Source: JBDKVA01 sp039679375
Lineage (GTDB): Bacteria; Bacillota; Clostridia; Acetivibrionales; DTU013
DNA: 42,366 nucleotides
Direction: 5' to 3'
NCBI GenBank assembly: GCA_039679375.1
Contig: JBDKVA010000101.1
Location: 1 to 42,366 of the forward strand
A model generated the notes under the pieces. It ran no database searches. It was not told the DNA's origin and saw only the letters and a list, made by a program, of their open reading frames with translations. How positions within the stretch are numbered: position 1 is the first letter of the stretch; each line of letters opens with the position of its first letter. Shown in pieces: positions 8,777-16,312 of the stretch. The translations under genes were made by a program, and so were the position numbers.

Positions 8777-9514
8777 TCAGTAAACGGGCAAAGGAGATGA
8801 GCGGCTAAGCAGAAATCTATAATTGTTTTCAACATACTCATAGATCTTGTTCGCTATAACCTTGTGACCCTTCTCATTAGGGTGTATACCATCCTTGCAA
8901 AGAAATTCAGTAAAATCAGGACTGGTAAGAAAAGCGCTCCTTATATCGATCCATCTGGTCTTCGTTTCTCGTGCAATATTAAGTATAGCTGCGTTATAGC
9001 GCTCCTGCCACCAGTAAATTTTAGATACGCTCCCCAGCCATTCCAGTATTTTTTCTGATACAATCGCGCTGTTTTTGCTTATCCATTTAAAATACCTTTC
9101 CGCGTCAAGAGGGGGAAGTGTCAGGAGAACAGGCACGATGCCGGTTTTTTGCAGCGACTCGATCACACCTTTTAGCAGGGACTTAAAGACATCGTAATCG
9201 GTATTGGGCTGATGATCTCCCTTTGGGTCATTTGCAACTTCCTCCCAGTTAAAATCACAATCATTCCCGCCAAACTCAATGACCACAATATCAGGCTTTT
9301 TACGAAGCACATCATTCTGAAGCCTGCCGGCGGCCTTCATTAAAGTATTTCCAAACCTTGCGGCATTCTGGATAACACCGTTCAGCTTATCCTGCAGAAG
9401 ATTTCCGTAACCTTTATCCGAAAGAACGTACTTTTCTTTGTTTTCATCATATATAACGCCCTTTGATATGGAATCACCATACAACAGGAAATTATAACTA
9501 TCCTTAATGTTCAT
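8777..9514 (-). CDS. SGNH/GDSL-family hydrolase (245 aa)
   Basis: The catalytic blocks are FLLYGDSISKGV near residue 13 (nucleophilic Ser), VIEFGGNDCDF near 80 (block III Gly-Asn) and DGIHPNEKGH near 215-225 (Asp-His pair). Size and layout match single-domain lipase/acylhydrolase GDSL proteins. No signal peptide is seen, so it is probably cytoplasmic; the substrate is unknown. ATG at 9514 is chosen because AAAGGTG (9521-9527) lies six bases upstream; an upstream in-frame ATG at 9565 has no such site. It converges with the zinc-ribbon gene across a repeat-bearing gap. Confidence 0.85.
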   Translation of the reverse strand: MNIKDSYNFLLYGDSISKGVIYDENKEKYVLSDKGYGNLLQDKLNGVIQNAARFGNTLMKAAGRLQNDVLRKKPDIVVIEFGGNDCDFNWEEVANDPKGDHQPNTDYDVFKSLLKGVIESLQKTGIVPVLLTLPPLDAERYFKWISKNSAIVSEKILEWLGSVSKIYWWQERYNAAILNIARETKTRWIDIRSAFLTSPDFTEFLCKDGIHPNEKGHKVIANKIYEYVENNYRFLLSRSSPLPVY

Positions 9515-9744
9515 AAAATCCACCTTTTCCTTCATATACGAATAGTTAAGCTTTACATTTAACAATTCATAATTAACAATTCACACAATAATAGTATATT
9601 GGAAATCCGGTCCATATACAAGACCAATCATATTTCCTGAAAGTCTTTATTTTCTTAATATCTTTTATACTTGGGCAAATTATTATATAATAAGGTAATC
9701 GGTTTGGTCATGTATTCCCAATATTACTAGCGAGGTGGCATTCA

Positions 9745-11460
9745 ATGAAGGATATTCCATTGTACGAAGTCAGAAAAGTCAAATCCATAAAAGAAGTGCT
9801 TGACACCAGTGCTGCCATATATACCGACAGAACAGCATTCCTGAGTAAACGCAAAGGCAATGACAACTATGTGCCAGTTACATTCAGGCAATTTAAATCC
9901 GACGTAGACGCACTTGGAACAGCACTGCTTGATATGGGACTCAAAGGCGGAAGGGTTGCCATCATAAGTGAAAACCGGTATGAATGGGTTGTTGGATACA
10001 TGGCTGTAGTAAATGGAACCGGTATCGTCGTACCGCTTGATAAGGAACTTCCGGAAAATGAAATCGAAAACCTTCTTGTACGTTCCAAAGCGGATGCAAT
10101 CCTGTTTTCCTCCAACAGCAGAGATCATATCATTAATATTTCAAAACGCCTGGACTTTGTAAAATACTATATTGATATGGACGCGCAGAGCGATGGCGAA
10201 AATGGCTTCATATCGTTGAAAATGCTTCTGGAAAAGGGCAGGCAAAGAGTAGCAGAAGGCTGTGTTGACTTCATAAATGCAGAAATAGATCCGGAGGTCA
10301 TGAGTATTCTTCTATTCACTTCCGCTACCACTGCAAAATCCAAAGCTGTTATGCTCTCCCACAAAAACATTGCGGAAAATCTTATGGCAATGAGCTCAAT
10401 GACCAATATTATACCCTCCGACGTATTCCTGTCGGTGCTTCCATTGCATCATACTTATGAAAATACCTGCGGTTTCATGTGTCCCCTATACCGGGGTGCA
10501 TCCGTGGCATTTTGTGAAGGGCTCAGGCATATACAAAAAAATCTGCAGGAATCCAAAGCCACTGTTATGCTTGGCGTGCCTCTTATTTTTGAAGCTATTT
10601 ACAGACGCATCTGGGATCAGGCTGCAAAAAATCCCAGGGTTCTGAAAAAGCTTAAATTTGGTCTGAAATTAAGTAACCTGCTTAAAAGTGTGGGAATTGA
10701 TGTTTCCAGAAAACTTTTTGCACAGATACATGATAATTTCGGCGGGGATGTAAGGCTGTTCATCAGCGGTGCAGCAGGCATCGACCCTGCAGTTGCCAAG
10801 GGCTTCAGGGATTTCGGAATCCACTTCATTCAAGGGTATGGCCTCACGGAATGCAGTCCCATCGTAGCATTGAACCGAGACGTTGATTACAAAGACAATG
10901 CCGCCGGCTTTCCCCTTCCCGGCCTTGATGTAAGAATCGAAAATCCGGGCTCAGACGGAGTTGGAGAAATATCCGTCAAGGGTCCGAGTGTGATGCTTGG
11001 CTATTATGAAGATCCCGAAAGCACTGCAAAGGTCATGAAGGACGGACGCTTTTATACCGGCGACCTTGGGTACATGGACAGTGCGAATTTTGTATATATT
11101 ACTGGCAGGAAAAAGAACGTTATCGTAACGAAAAACGGTAAGAATATTTATCCGGAAGAAATTGAAACATTGCTTGGCAGAAGCCCCTTTATCAAGGAAT
11201 GCCTTGTTTTCGGCAAGGATGATCCGGTATATGGCGATGTTGTCGTATCCGCTACCATCGTACCCGAAATGGAAGCGGTTCAGGCGGAATTCGGTGACCA
11301 TCAGCCTACTCCTGAAGAGGTGTACGAACTTATCCATAAGGAAGTCAAAGCTGTGAACAAGGGACTTGTCATTTATAAATATATTAAGGATTTTAACATT
11401 AGAGAAGAGGAATTTGCAAAGACTACATCCAAGAAAATTAAGAGGTATGCAGAAAGCTGA
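9745..11460 (+). CDS. AMP-forming acyl-CoA synthetase/ligase (571 aa)
   Basis: This is a member of the ANL superfamily related to long-chain fatty-acid CoA ligases. Visible motifs are the phosphate-binding segment LLFTSATTAKSKAVMLSHKN (near 190-210), YGLTECSPIVALN (near 365), the hinge region FYTGDLGYMDSANFVYITGRKKNVIVTKNG, NIYPEEIE, and a C-terminal Lys in TTSKKIKRY that matches the acyl-adenylation lysine. The phosphate-binding segment reads TSATTA instead of the usual TSGTTG, so kinetics or substrate may differ. GAGGTGG lies about seven bases before ATG. The next gene begins inside this one, so the two are probably co-translated. Confidence 0.85.
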   Translation: MKDIPLYEVRKVKSIKEVLDTSAAIYTDRTAFLSKRKGNDNYVPVTFRQFKSDVDALGTALLDMGLKGGRVAIISENRYEWVVGYMAVVNGTGIVVPLDKELPENEIENLLVRSKADAILFSSNSRDHIINISKRLDFVKYYIDMDAQSDGENGFISLKMLLEKGRQRVAEGCVDFINAEIDPEVMSILLFTSATTAKSKAVMLSHKNIAENLMAMSSMTNIIPSDVFLSVLPLHHTYENTCGFMCPLYRGASVAFCEGLRHIQKNLQESKATVMLGVPLIFEAIYRRIWDQAAKNPRVLKKLKFGLKLSNLLKSVGIDVSRKLFAQIHDNFGGDVRLFISGAAGIDPAVAKGFRDFGIHFIQGYGLTECSPIVALNRDVDYKDNAAGFPLPGLDVRIENPGSDGVGEISVKGPSVMLGYYEDPESTAKVMKDGRFYTGDLGYMDSANFVYITGRKKNVIVTKNGKNIYPEEIETLLGRSPFIKECLVFGKDDPVYGDVVVSATIVPEMEAVQAEFGDHQPTPEEVYELIHKEVKAVNKGLVIYKYIKDFNIREEEFAKTTSKKIKRYAES

Positions 11461-12406
11461 AAAACTGCCATATATGAAACGACTTGCAAAGAAACATGAA
11501 CTAACTGCAGAAGAGCTGCTGAAACGATATAAAAAAAGATTTCATGCCACATTGGGCGTATTGATCGCTTTTATTGCCCTTGTGGCATTTTATCTATATT
11601 TGAATTACGACTACCTTGCTTTCAAGCACTTTATCGCTGGCACCTATATTTACACCGATACGATGGACGCAGTCTTTCAGAAGGAACTCGGTACAGATGT
11701 TCAGGGTAAATACTACAGGAATTTTGATGATATGGTGATTGCCGTGGTTACAAACAGGATCCGTGCTGAAAAAGGCGACAGATATACCTACCTGTATACA
11801 CCCTCCGGTCTGATTGAGTACAAACAGGAGGAAAAGCAGGAGGCTGCAACATCTGAAGTAAAAGTGCTGAACGATAAAACAATTTATCTGAGGCTTGCGA
11901 ATTTTTCTACCTATACTCTCAAGTTCATGCACGATAATATGGAAAAGCTGAAAAGCAGGAAAAATATTATTATTGACCTGCAAGATAACCGCGGCGGTGA
12001 TATTGACGCCATGGTCGATATTTCCGGCATGTTCCTGCCTAAAAAGTCAGTTGTTGCAACAGACACATTCCGCTTATGGAAGCATGTTTACCGTTCAAAT
12101 AAAGACCAGCCTCTGAAGTATGATAAAATAATTATTTTACAAAACGCAAACACTGCAAGCGCCTCTGAAAATATGATTGCTGCGTTGAATGACAATCTTG
12201 ATAATGTGGACTTGATTGGGAGTGAAACTTTCGGGAAAGGCATTGGTCAGTACACACTGCCCCTTAAGAGGGGTTATGCCGTCAAGGCCACGATTCTCAA
12301 ATGGTTTACTCCAAAAGGCATCAATATCCAGGGAGACGGCATCGATCCGGAGATCGGGTATACCGGCGACAACATATTGCAGTTCGCATTGGACAAGCTC
12401 GGGTAG
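11447..12406 (+). CDS. Membrane-anchored S41-family peptidase without PDZ domain (319 aa)
   Basis: A cytoplasmic basic N-terminus is followed by one membrane segment (about residues 33-53) and a tail-specific protease (S41) catalytic core outside the membrane. DLQDNRGGDIDAM is the family substrate-pocket motif. TASASEN near residue 238 carries the nucleophilic Ser, and FGKGIGQ near 263-268 the Lys and Gln of the Ser-Lys-Gln set. TPKGINIQGDGIDPEI closes the domain. Compared with CtpA/CtpB the PDZ domain is missing. The start is uncertain: ATG at 11447 overlaps the end of the ligase gene by 14 bases with AAGAGG very close upstream, while ATG at 11474 is an alternative with a poorer site. The coupling to the ligase is unusual. 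Confidence 0.75.
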   Translation: MQKAEKLPYMKRLAKKHELTAEELLKRYKKRFHATLGVLIAFIALVAFYLYLNYDYLAFKHFIAGTYIYTDTMDAVFQKELGTDVQGKYYRNFDDMVIAVVTNRIRAEKGDRYTYLYTPSGLIEYKQEEKQEAATSEVKVLNDKTIYLRLANFSTYTLKFMHDNMEKLKSRKNIIIDLQDNRGGDIDAMVDISGMFLPKKSVVATDTFRLWKHVYRSNKDQPLKYDKIIILQNANTASASENMIAALNDNLDNVDLIGSETFGKGIGQYTLPLKRGYAVKATILKWFTPKGINIQGDGIDPEIGYTGDNILQFALDKLG

Positions 12407-12423
12407 AAAGACTCTTACCTCTT

Positions 12424-12473
12424 GTCATTGAGATCCTTCGCGATGCTCAGGTTATACTTCGCGCGGCAATCCC
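12424..12473. repeat. Fragment of a GTCATTG...GCGGCAATCC dispersed repeat
   Basis: GTCATTG (12424-12430) and CGCGGCAATCCC (12462-12473) lie between two converging genes. The same GTCATTG and the same 12-mer CGCGGCAATCCC occur at 28660-28687, 16 bp apart instead of 38. This is a well-known kind of short genomic repeat; here it appears partly degraded. Confidence 0.5.
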
Positions 12474-12475
12474 GT

Positions 12476-13207
12476 CTATGATCGGCATTTCAGCAGATTT
12501 ACTTCCTCCGGCGTCAGCTCCCTGCACCCGCCTGGTTCCAATGCCTCATCCAGCTTCAGTCCGCCCATTTGAATCCTTTTAAGGTAAATAACTTTCTTAC
12601 CGGTTGCTTCAAACATTCTCTTCACCTGATGAAATTTACCTTCATGCAGTACCAGTTCTATTTCATAAAGCCCGGCAGCAGCATCTTTTTCAATTATTTC
12701 AAGCTCGGCCGGCATGGTTTTATATCCGTCATCCAATATGACACCCTCCCCAAAGAGCTTGACATCCTCATCCGTTACGATCCCATCAATGAGTGCATAA
12801 TACCGTTTTGGGACATGCTTTTTGGGTGACAGCAGCTCGTGCGCCAGCTGGCCGTCATTCGTCAGCAGAAGCATGCCCTCCGTATCGATATCCAGCCTTC
12901 CCGCAGGAAACAGGTCAAAACAGGAAAATTCATCAGGAAGCAAGTCTATCGCCGTTTTAAGCTTATTGTCATAAGTCGCCGAAATAACACCGGCAGGCTT
13001 ATTCATCATGACATAAATAAACTTCCTGTAGTTGAGCAGTTCTCCATTGATTTCTATTTTGCTGCTTTCAGGGTCTATATGCAACGATGCGTCTTTGATG
13101 ATGCTGCCGTCTACCCGAATGGCGCCATTTTTTACAAGCTTTCTTATCTCGCTCCTGCTTCCGTACCCAAAATTGGACAGGAGCCTGTCCAGCCTCATAC
13201 CAGCCAT
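12476..13207 (-). CDS. Pseudouridine synthase, RsuA family (243 aa)
   Basis: An N-terminal S4 RNA-binding domain (about residues 4-60, MRLDRLLSNFGYGSRSEIRKLVKNG) is followed by the RsuA/RluB/E/F catalytic domain. The catalytic Asp lies in PAGRLDIDTEGMLLLTNDG (near 98-116), and HEGKFHQVKRMFEATG is the conserved C-terminal motif. It isomerises a uridine in ribosomal RNA; RsuA modifies U516 of 16S rRNA in E. coli, but which site is used here is inference. The ATG overlaps the TGA of the upstream methyltransferase gene (TGATG) with GGAGGAG seven to eight bases before it, indicating translational coupling. ATG at 13198 is a second option. Confidence 0.9.
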   Translation of the reverse strand: MAGMRLDRLLSNFGYGSRSEIRKLVKNGAIRVDGSIIKDASLHIDPESSKIEINGELLNYRKFIYVMMNKPAGVISATYDNKLKTAIDLLPDEFSCFDLFPAGRLDIDTEGMLLLTNDGQLAHELLSPKKHVPKRYYALIDGIVTDEDVKLFGEGVILDDGYKTMPAELEIIEKDAAAGLYEIELVLHEGKFHQVKRMFEATGKKVIYLKRIQMGGLKLDEALEPGGCRELTPEEVNLLKCRS

Positions 13208-14643
13208 CAGCTCAATCTCCTCCAGCCCCTGGGATAAAGATTCTTCAGCATATCGCCCGTCTGCTTTGCCCATCCGAGTGTCCAGCCGTCCACACAAACC
13301 GCCGTAAGTCCTTTTTCACCCTCCAGCATAAGCGTTTCACCTTTGAGATACCGGTTCACGTCATTATCACCAGCTTTCAGATCCGCCGTTCTTTTCACAT
13401 CCGACCTTCCCAGTGCGGTCACCATGGAGTGAGAAGGTTCAAACCGGCTGTCTTCAATGGTACCAAGAAACCAACCGAATTTGGCGACTCTCAGGCTATC
13501 AAGTTTTGGCGGCGTTTCGGGTAAATGATATAGATTTCGACCTTTAAGCAAATATACTCCTTCAGGGAATTGATTGATATTTTCTTTTATAAAGGCTTTG
13601 AAGCTGTCAGGAAGCATGTCATAGGACAGTGCCGCCTCGATACCGGTATTGGCGGAGTTTTTCGCCTTTTCACCGCCTGCTTTTATCAATTTAGCCACAA
13701 AGTGGCCTTCTCCCCTTACCCTGTGCGGCCATAACCTTGCCGTCCGCCTTATATGTTCAATGATGCTGGCATTGCCGATTGTCTGATCAGCATCAAAGCT
13801 GTTGACTTCCCTGTCAGCACCGCCGTCAATCCACTGAGCCCTTCCGCCTTCAATACCTGCTGTTTTGGGTATTTCTACAAGTTCATAGCCGGGGTGCTGC
13901 CGCATGAATTTCACGATCATCTGCTCATCTTCTTCAGGTGAAAATGTGCAGGTAGAGTAGACTAATGTGCCCCCAGCCTTCAAAAGCCGGTCGGCATTGT
14001 GCAGTATCGGTTCCTGAAGCTGTGTGCAGCGTTCGCATTTGAAGCTTTCCCAGCTTCTCGCCGCTGTCTCATCTTTTCTGAACATTCCCTCCCCAGAGCA
14101 AGGTGCATCGATAAGGATCCTGTCAAAATAGCCTTCAAAATTATGTACCAGCTTCTCCGGCATTTCATTCAGCACAATAGCATTCCTAACACCGCAAAGC
14201 TCTATGTTTTTTATCAAAGCCTTAACACGTTCGGCATTGATATCATTTGAAACCAGGAGACCGCTTCCTTTCATGGCTGCTGCAATCTGAACCGTCTTGC
14301 CTCCCGGAGCCGCGCACAGATCCAACACCTTCTCGCCTGGCTGTGCTCCAAGGATATGGCCCGGCAGCATCGCACTGGGTTCCTGTATGTAATATAAACC
14401 CGCATGATAATATGGATGCCGCCCTGGCGCATCATCACCTGAAATATAGAATCCATCGTATGTCCATGGCACAGGTTCAAGGTTAAACGGCGATACCTTC
14501 AAAAAATCTTCAACATCCGCCTTGAGCGTATTCACACGAAGGCCGTACTGCCTTTCACCGCTTAAAGCCTTGATCAGTTCTTCATATTCGGCTTCGCCAA
14601 GTAATTTCTTCATTTTGTCTGTAAATGCAACCGGCAGCTTCAT
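13207..14643 (-). CDS. rsmF: 16S rRNA cytosine-C5 methyltransferase, RsmF/YebU type (478 aa)
   Basis: The protein has the NOL1/NOP2/Sun methyltransferase core: an AdoMet site at LDLCAAPGGKTVQIAAAM (near 108-125), VSNDINAERVKAL, ILIDAPCSGEGMFRKDE with the first catalytic-loop Cys, and LVYSTCTFSPEEDEQ with the nucleophilic Cys. A long C-terminal region (about 310-478) matches the RsmF/YebU RNA-binding extension rather than RsmB. RsmF methylates C1407 of 16S rRNA in E. coli. GAGGGAG lies about nine bases before ATG. It is the first gene of a two-gene operon with the pseudouridine synthase. Confidence 0.88.
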   Translation of the reverse strand: MKLPVAFTDKMKKLLGEAEYEELIKALSGERQYGLRVNTLKADVEDFLKVSPFNLEPVPWTYDGFYISGDDAPGRHPYYHAGLYYIQEPSAMLPGHILGAQPGEKVLDLCAAPGGKTVQIAAAMKGSGLLVSNDINAERVKALIKNIELCGVRNAIVLNEMPEKLVHNFEGYFDRILIDAPCSGEGMFRKDETAARSWESFKCERCTQLQEPILHNADRLLKAGGTLVYSTCTFSPEEDEQMIVKFMRQHPGYELVEIPKTAGIEGGRAQWIDGGADREVNSFDADQTIGNASIIEHIRRTARLWPHRVRGEGHFVAKLIKAGGEKAKNSANTGIEAALSYDMLPDSFKAFIKENINQFPEGVYLLKGRNLYHLPETPPKLDSLRVAKFGWFLGTIEDSRFEPSHSMVTALGRSDVKRTADLKAGDNDVNRYLKGETLMLEGEKGLTAVCVDGWTLGWAKQTGDMLKNLYPRGWRRLS

Positions 14644-14820
14644 TCATTTTCTCCCTCTTCCATCTCCCTGCTTTCAAAGCGTATATATTCAAGATACAGC
14701 CCTTGTATAAGGTGTTTTACCGGACTTCCTGTGAAGCATCTGAAACTTCAATGCCCATTATTTCCTCAATATTATCCAGCAGATATTTCTTTCACCACTC
14801 CCATGAAATTATCAGGACGT

Positions 14821-14950
14821 ACCATATAAGATTATTTTCGTCCAGCAGCCAAAGAATAATTCTATTATATCCTTCCGCCTTAAATCTGGAAAGACCTTCA
14901 GTAATTCTGTGTTTCAGTATTTTTCTCAAATCAGCTTGCTTATATTCGTA
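14821..14950 (-). pseudogene. Probable remnant of a GNAT acetyltransferase
   Basis: On the minus strand one frame reads ADLRKILKHRITEG, then LSRFKAEGYNRIILWLLDENN. This resembles the stretch of GNAT acetyltransferases where the AcCoA-binding helix is followed by the strand WVLxxN. The frame then runs into unrelated residues and a stop near 14802, and no start is evident upstream. Stops in all frames cover the rest of 14644-14800. I read it as a broken gene end; chance resemblance is possible. Confidence 0.35.
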
Positions 14951-14964
14951 CGATATGATATAAT
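14936..14964 (+). promoter_or_regulatory. Promoter of antitoxin-nuclease fusion gene
   Basis: TTGCTT (14936-14941) and TATAAT (14959-14964) are 17 bp apart. The -10 lies between the first two CGTACG operator copies, so binding there would block transcription. Confidence 0.6.
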
Positions 14965-15010
14965 AATCGTACGAAATGTTTTTAGCTCCGTACGAATCAG
15001 ACCGTACGTT
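14945..15010 (+). promoter_or_regulatory. Four-copy CGTACG operator
   Basis: CGTACG occurs at 14947, 14968, 14989 and 15003, giving spacings of 21, 21 and 14 bp. The first two are in the perfect inverted repeat TTCGTACGAT...ATCGTACGAA (14945-14975), which brackets the -10 box. Two helical turns between sites suggest a cooperative repressor. The encoded Phd-type domain just downstream is the obvious candidate, since Phd/YefM antitoxins repress their own promoters. Confidence 0.65.
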
Positions 15011-15033
15011 TTTGTGAAAGTGAGGATGAATTT

Positions 15034-15804
15034 ATGGAAAAGAACACTCCGGTCATAACAGCGACAGAATTAAAGTCAAATTTAGGCAAATACTTGGATC
15101 TGGTAAGTAATGACCAGGAAGTAATCATAACTAAAAACGGCAAGAAGGCAATACGTCTTACGCCCTATATTAACGACATTGAACGATATTTTACAGTTAA
15201 GGAAAATGCACTCGATTACCAGTATGGAGGAAAAAAGGTTTCATATGAGGAGTTTATGGAGATCTATGAAAATAGCGACCTTCGTATGGAATATATTAAC
15301 GGCGAGATCATACTGCTATCGTCTCCAAGTACATTTCATCAGGATATCTCAGGTAATTTGTATATAATTTTCAGAAACTATCTTCAAGGGAAACCATGCA
15401 AAGTCTTCTATGCTCCTTTTGATGTGCACTTCTTCAAGAAAGATTTGAAAACTCCGGATGTTTGTCAGCCTGACTTGCTGATCGCCTGCGATCTGGAAAA
15501 TACGGTTACCGAAAAAGGCCGCTATATGGGGACGCCCGCACTGGTAGTTGAAATTCTGTCAACAAGCACACGCTCCAGAGATATGGTCGATAAATTAAAT
15601 ACCTATATGCTGTCCGGCGTGAAGGAATATTGGGTAATTGACCTTAAAAATAAAGCCGTTATGCTTTATGGATTTAAAGATTACAAGATTGATGCCTTTA
15701 TTACTTATAAGAAAGATGAGGTTCTACAATCTTATTGGTTCAAAAACCTGGAAGTGCCAGTCAAAGAGATTTTTAGCACAGGTTTCTCCATAACGATGGA
15801 TTGA
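15034..15804 (+). CDS. Phd/YefM antitoxin domain fused to Uma2-family nuclease (256 aa)
   Basis: Residues 7-46 (VITATELKSNLGKYLDLVSNDQEVIITKNGKKAIRLTPY in two parts) match the Phd/YefM antitoxin DNA-binding domain. Residues 65-250 are a Uma2 (DUF820) PD-(D/E)XK nuclease-fold domain: MEYINGEI near 85, QPDLLIAC with Asp147, PALVVEILSTSTRSRD with Glu173, Lys187, and GVKEYWVIDL. The active-site residues appear intact. A linker of about 15 residues joins the domains. No separate toxin gene is visible, so this is not a classic two-gene toxin-antitoxin pair. GAGGAT lies about eight bases before ATG. The gene is probably self-regulated through the CGTACG array. The role of Uma2 proteins is not established. 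Confidence 0.82.
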   Translation: MEKNTPVITATELKSNLGKYLDLVSNDQEVIITKNGKKAIRLTPYINDIERYFTVKENALDYQYGGKKVSYEEFMEIYENSDLRMEYINGEIILLSSPSTFHQDISGNLYIIFRNYLQGKPCKVFYAPFDVHFFKKDLKTPDVCQPDLLIACDLENTVTEKGRYMGTPALVVEILSTSTRSRDMVDKLNTYMLSGVKEYWVIDLKNKAVMLYGFKDYKIDAFITYKKDEVLQSYWFKNLEVPVKEIFSTGFSITMD

Positions 15805-15872
15805 CGTTTGACGTTAATGATTTTGCGGTGATGATTTTCATAATTTTGCCTTGCAAATGACCTGAAATTATC

Positions 15873-15902
15873 TTGACATGTGGGGACAATGTAAGTTATA
15901 AT
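15873..15902 (+). promoter_or_regulatory. Sigma-A promoter of T-box operon
   Basis: TTGACA (15873-15878) and TATAAT (15897-15902) are 18 bp apart, both perfect consensus hexamers. The start would be near 15909. Confidence 0.8.
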
Positions 15903-15908
15903 TTAATT

Positions 15909-16246
15909 ACTTCATTATTTTAGCAGAGTAAAGTAAAGAAGTTATAAATTGTACGAATACTGGAAAATTTAAAAATGTGTAATAAAAAGGCAATGACCAG
16001 GAACCAGTAACAGTAACACTGATCCTCAAGAGAGCTTTCGTTTGGTGCGAGAAAGCAGGATATAAGTACTGTGAATTCATTCTGAGAGCCATACATTGAA
16101 AGGCAACTGCCCTGTAGGCTGTATCGGAGTCCAACCGTTATAATGGAGGAACAATAATGACGTTGTTCACTGAGGTTGTGTAAACAATGAAAACAAGGTG
16201 GTACCGCGGATTAAATTCGCCCCTGTTAAACAGGAGGCGTTTTTTT
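15909..16246 (+). ncRNA. T-box leader, probable phenylalanine specifier (TTC)
   Basis: The T-box proper, AAGGTGGTACCGCG, is at 16195-16208. The intrinsic terminator is CGCC-CCTG (16218-16225), loop TTAAA, CAGG-A-GGCG (16231-16239) and seven T. In stem I, ACAGTA (near 16006) pairs with TACTGT, and ATCCT with AGGAT. An AG-rich bulge and a TTGGTG loop lie at the tip. After TACTGT comes GAA-TTC-A before TCTGAGAG, placing codon TTC (16076-16078) in the specifier position followed by a purine. Uncharged tRNA-Phe would then stabilise the antiterminator and switch on the ABC transporter. GAA (Glu) one codon earlier is the alternative reading but is followed by T. Confidence 0.88.
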
Positions 16247-16312
16247 ATACCCAAAAATTAAATTCAGCTTACAAAAGCTAAATTTAATAAATAAAAATAT
16301 GGAGGAATGAAC

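Noticed and set aside
9672..9690. TTGGGC...TATAAT as promoter of the acyl-CoA ligase gene
   Set aside because: Spacing between the hexamers is far too short; only a weak TTTATA at 16 bp could serve as -35, so no promoter is called.
11447..12406. Peptidase called as a pseudogene because it lacks PDZ
   Set aside because: The frame is open, the membrane anchor is present and the Ser, Lys and Gln residues are intact.
14625..14963. Plus-strand open frame of 112 codons before the antitoxin-nuclease gene
   Set aside because: No ribosome binding site, and the minus strand of the same stretch gives the more meaningful acetyltransferase-like fragment.
15034..15804. Classic two-gene toxin-antitoxin system
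   Set aside because: The antitoxin-like part and the nuclease part are in one open frame and no partner gene flanks it.
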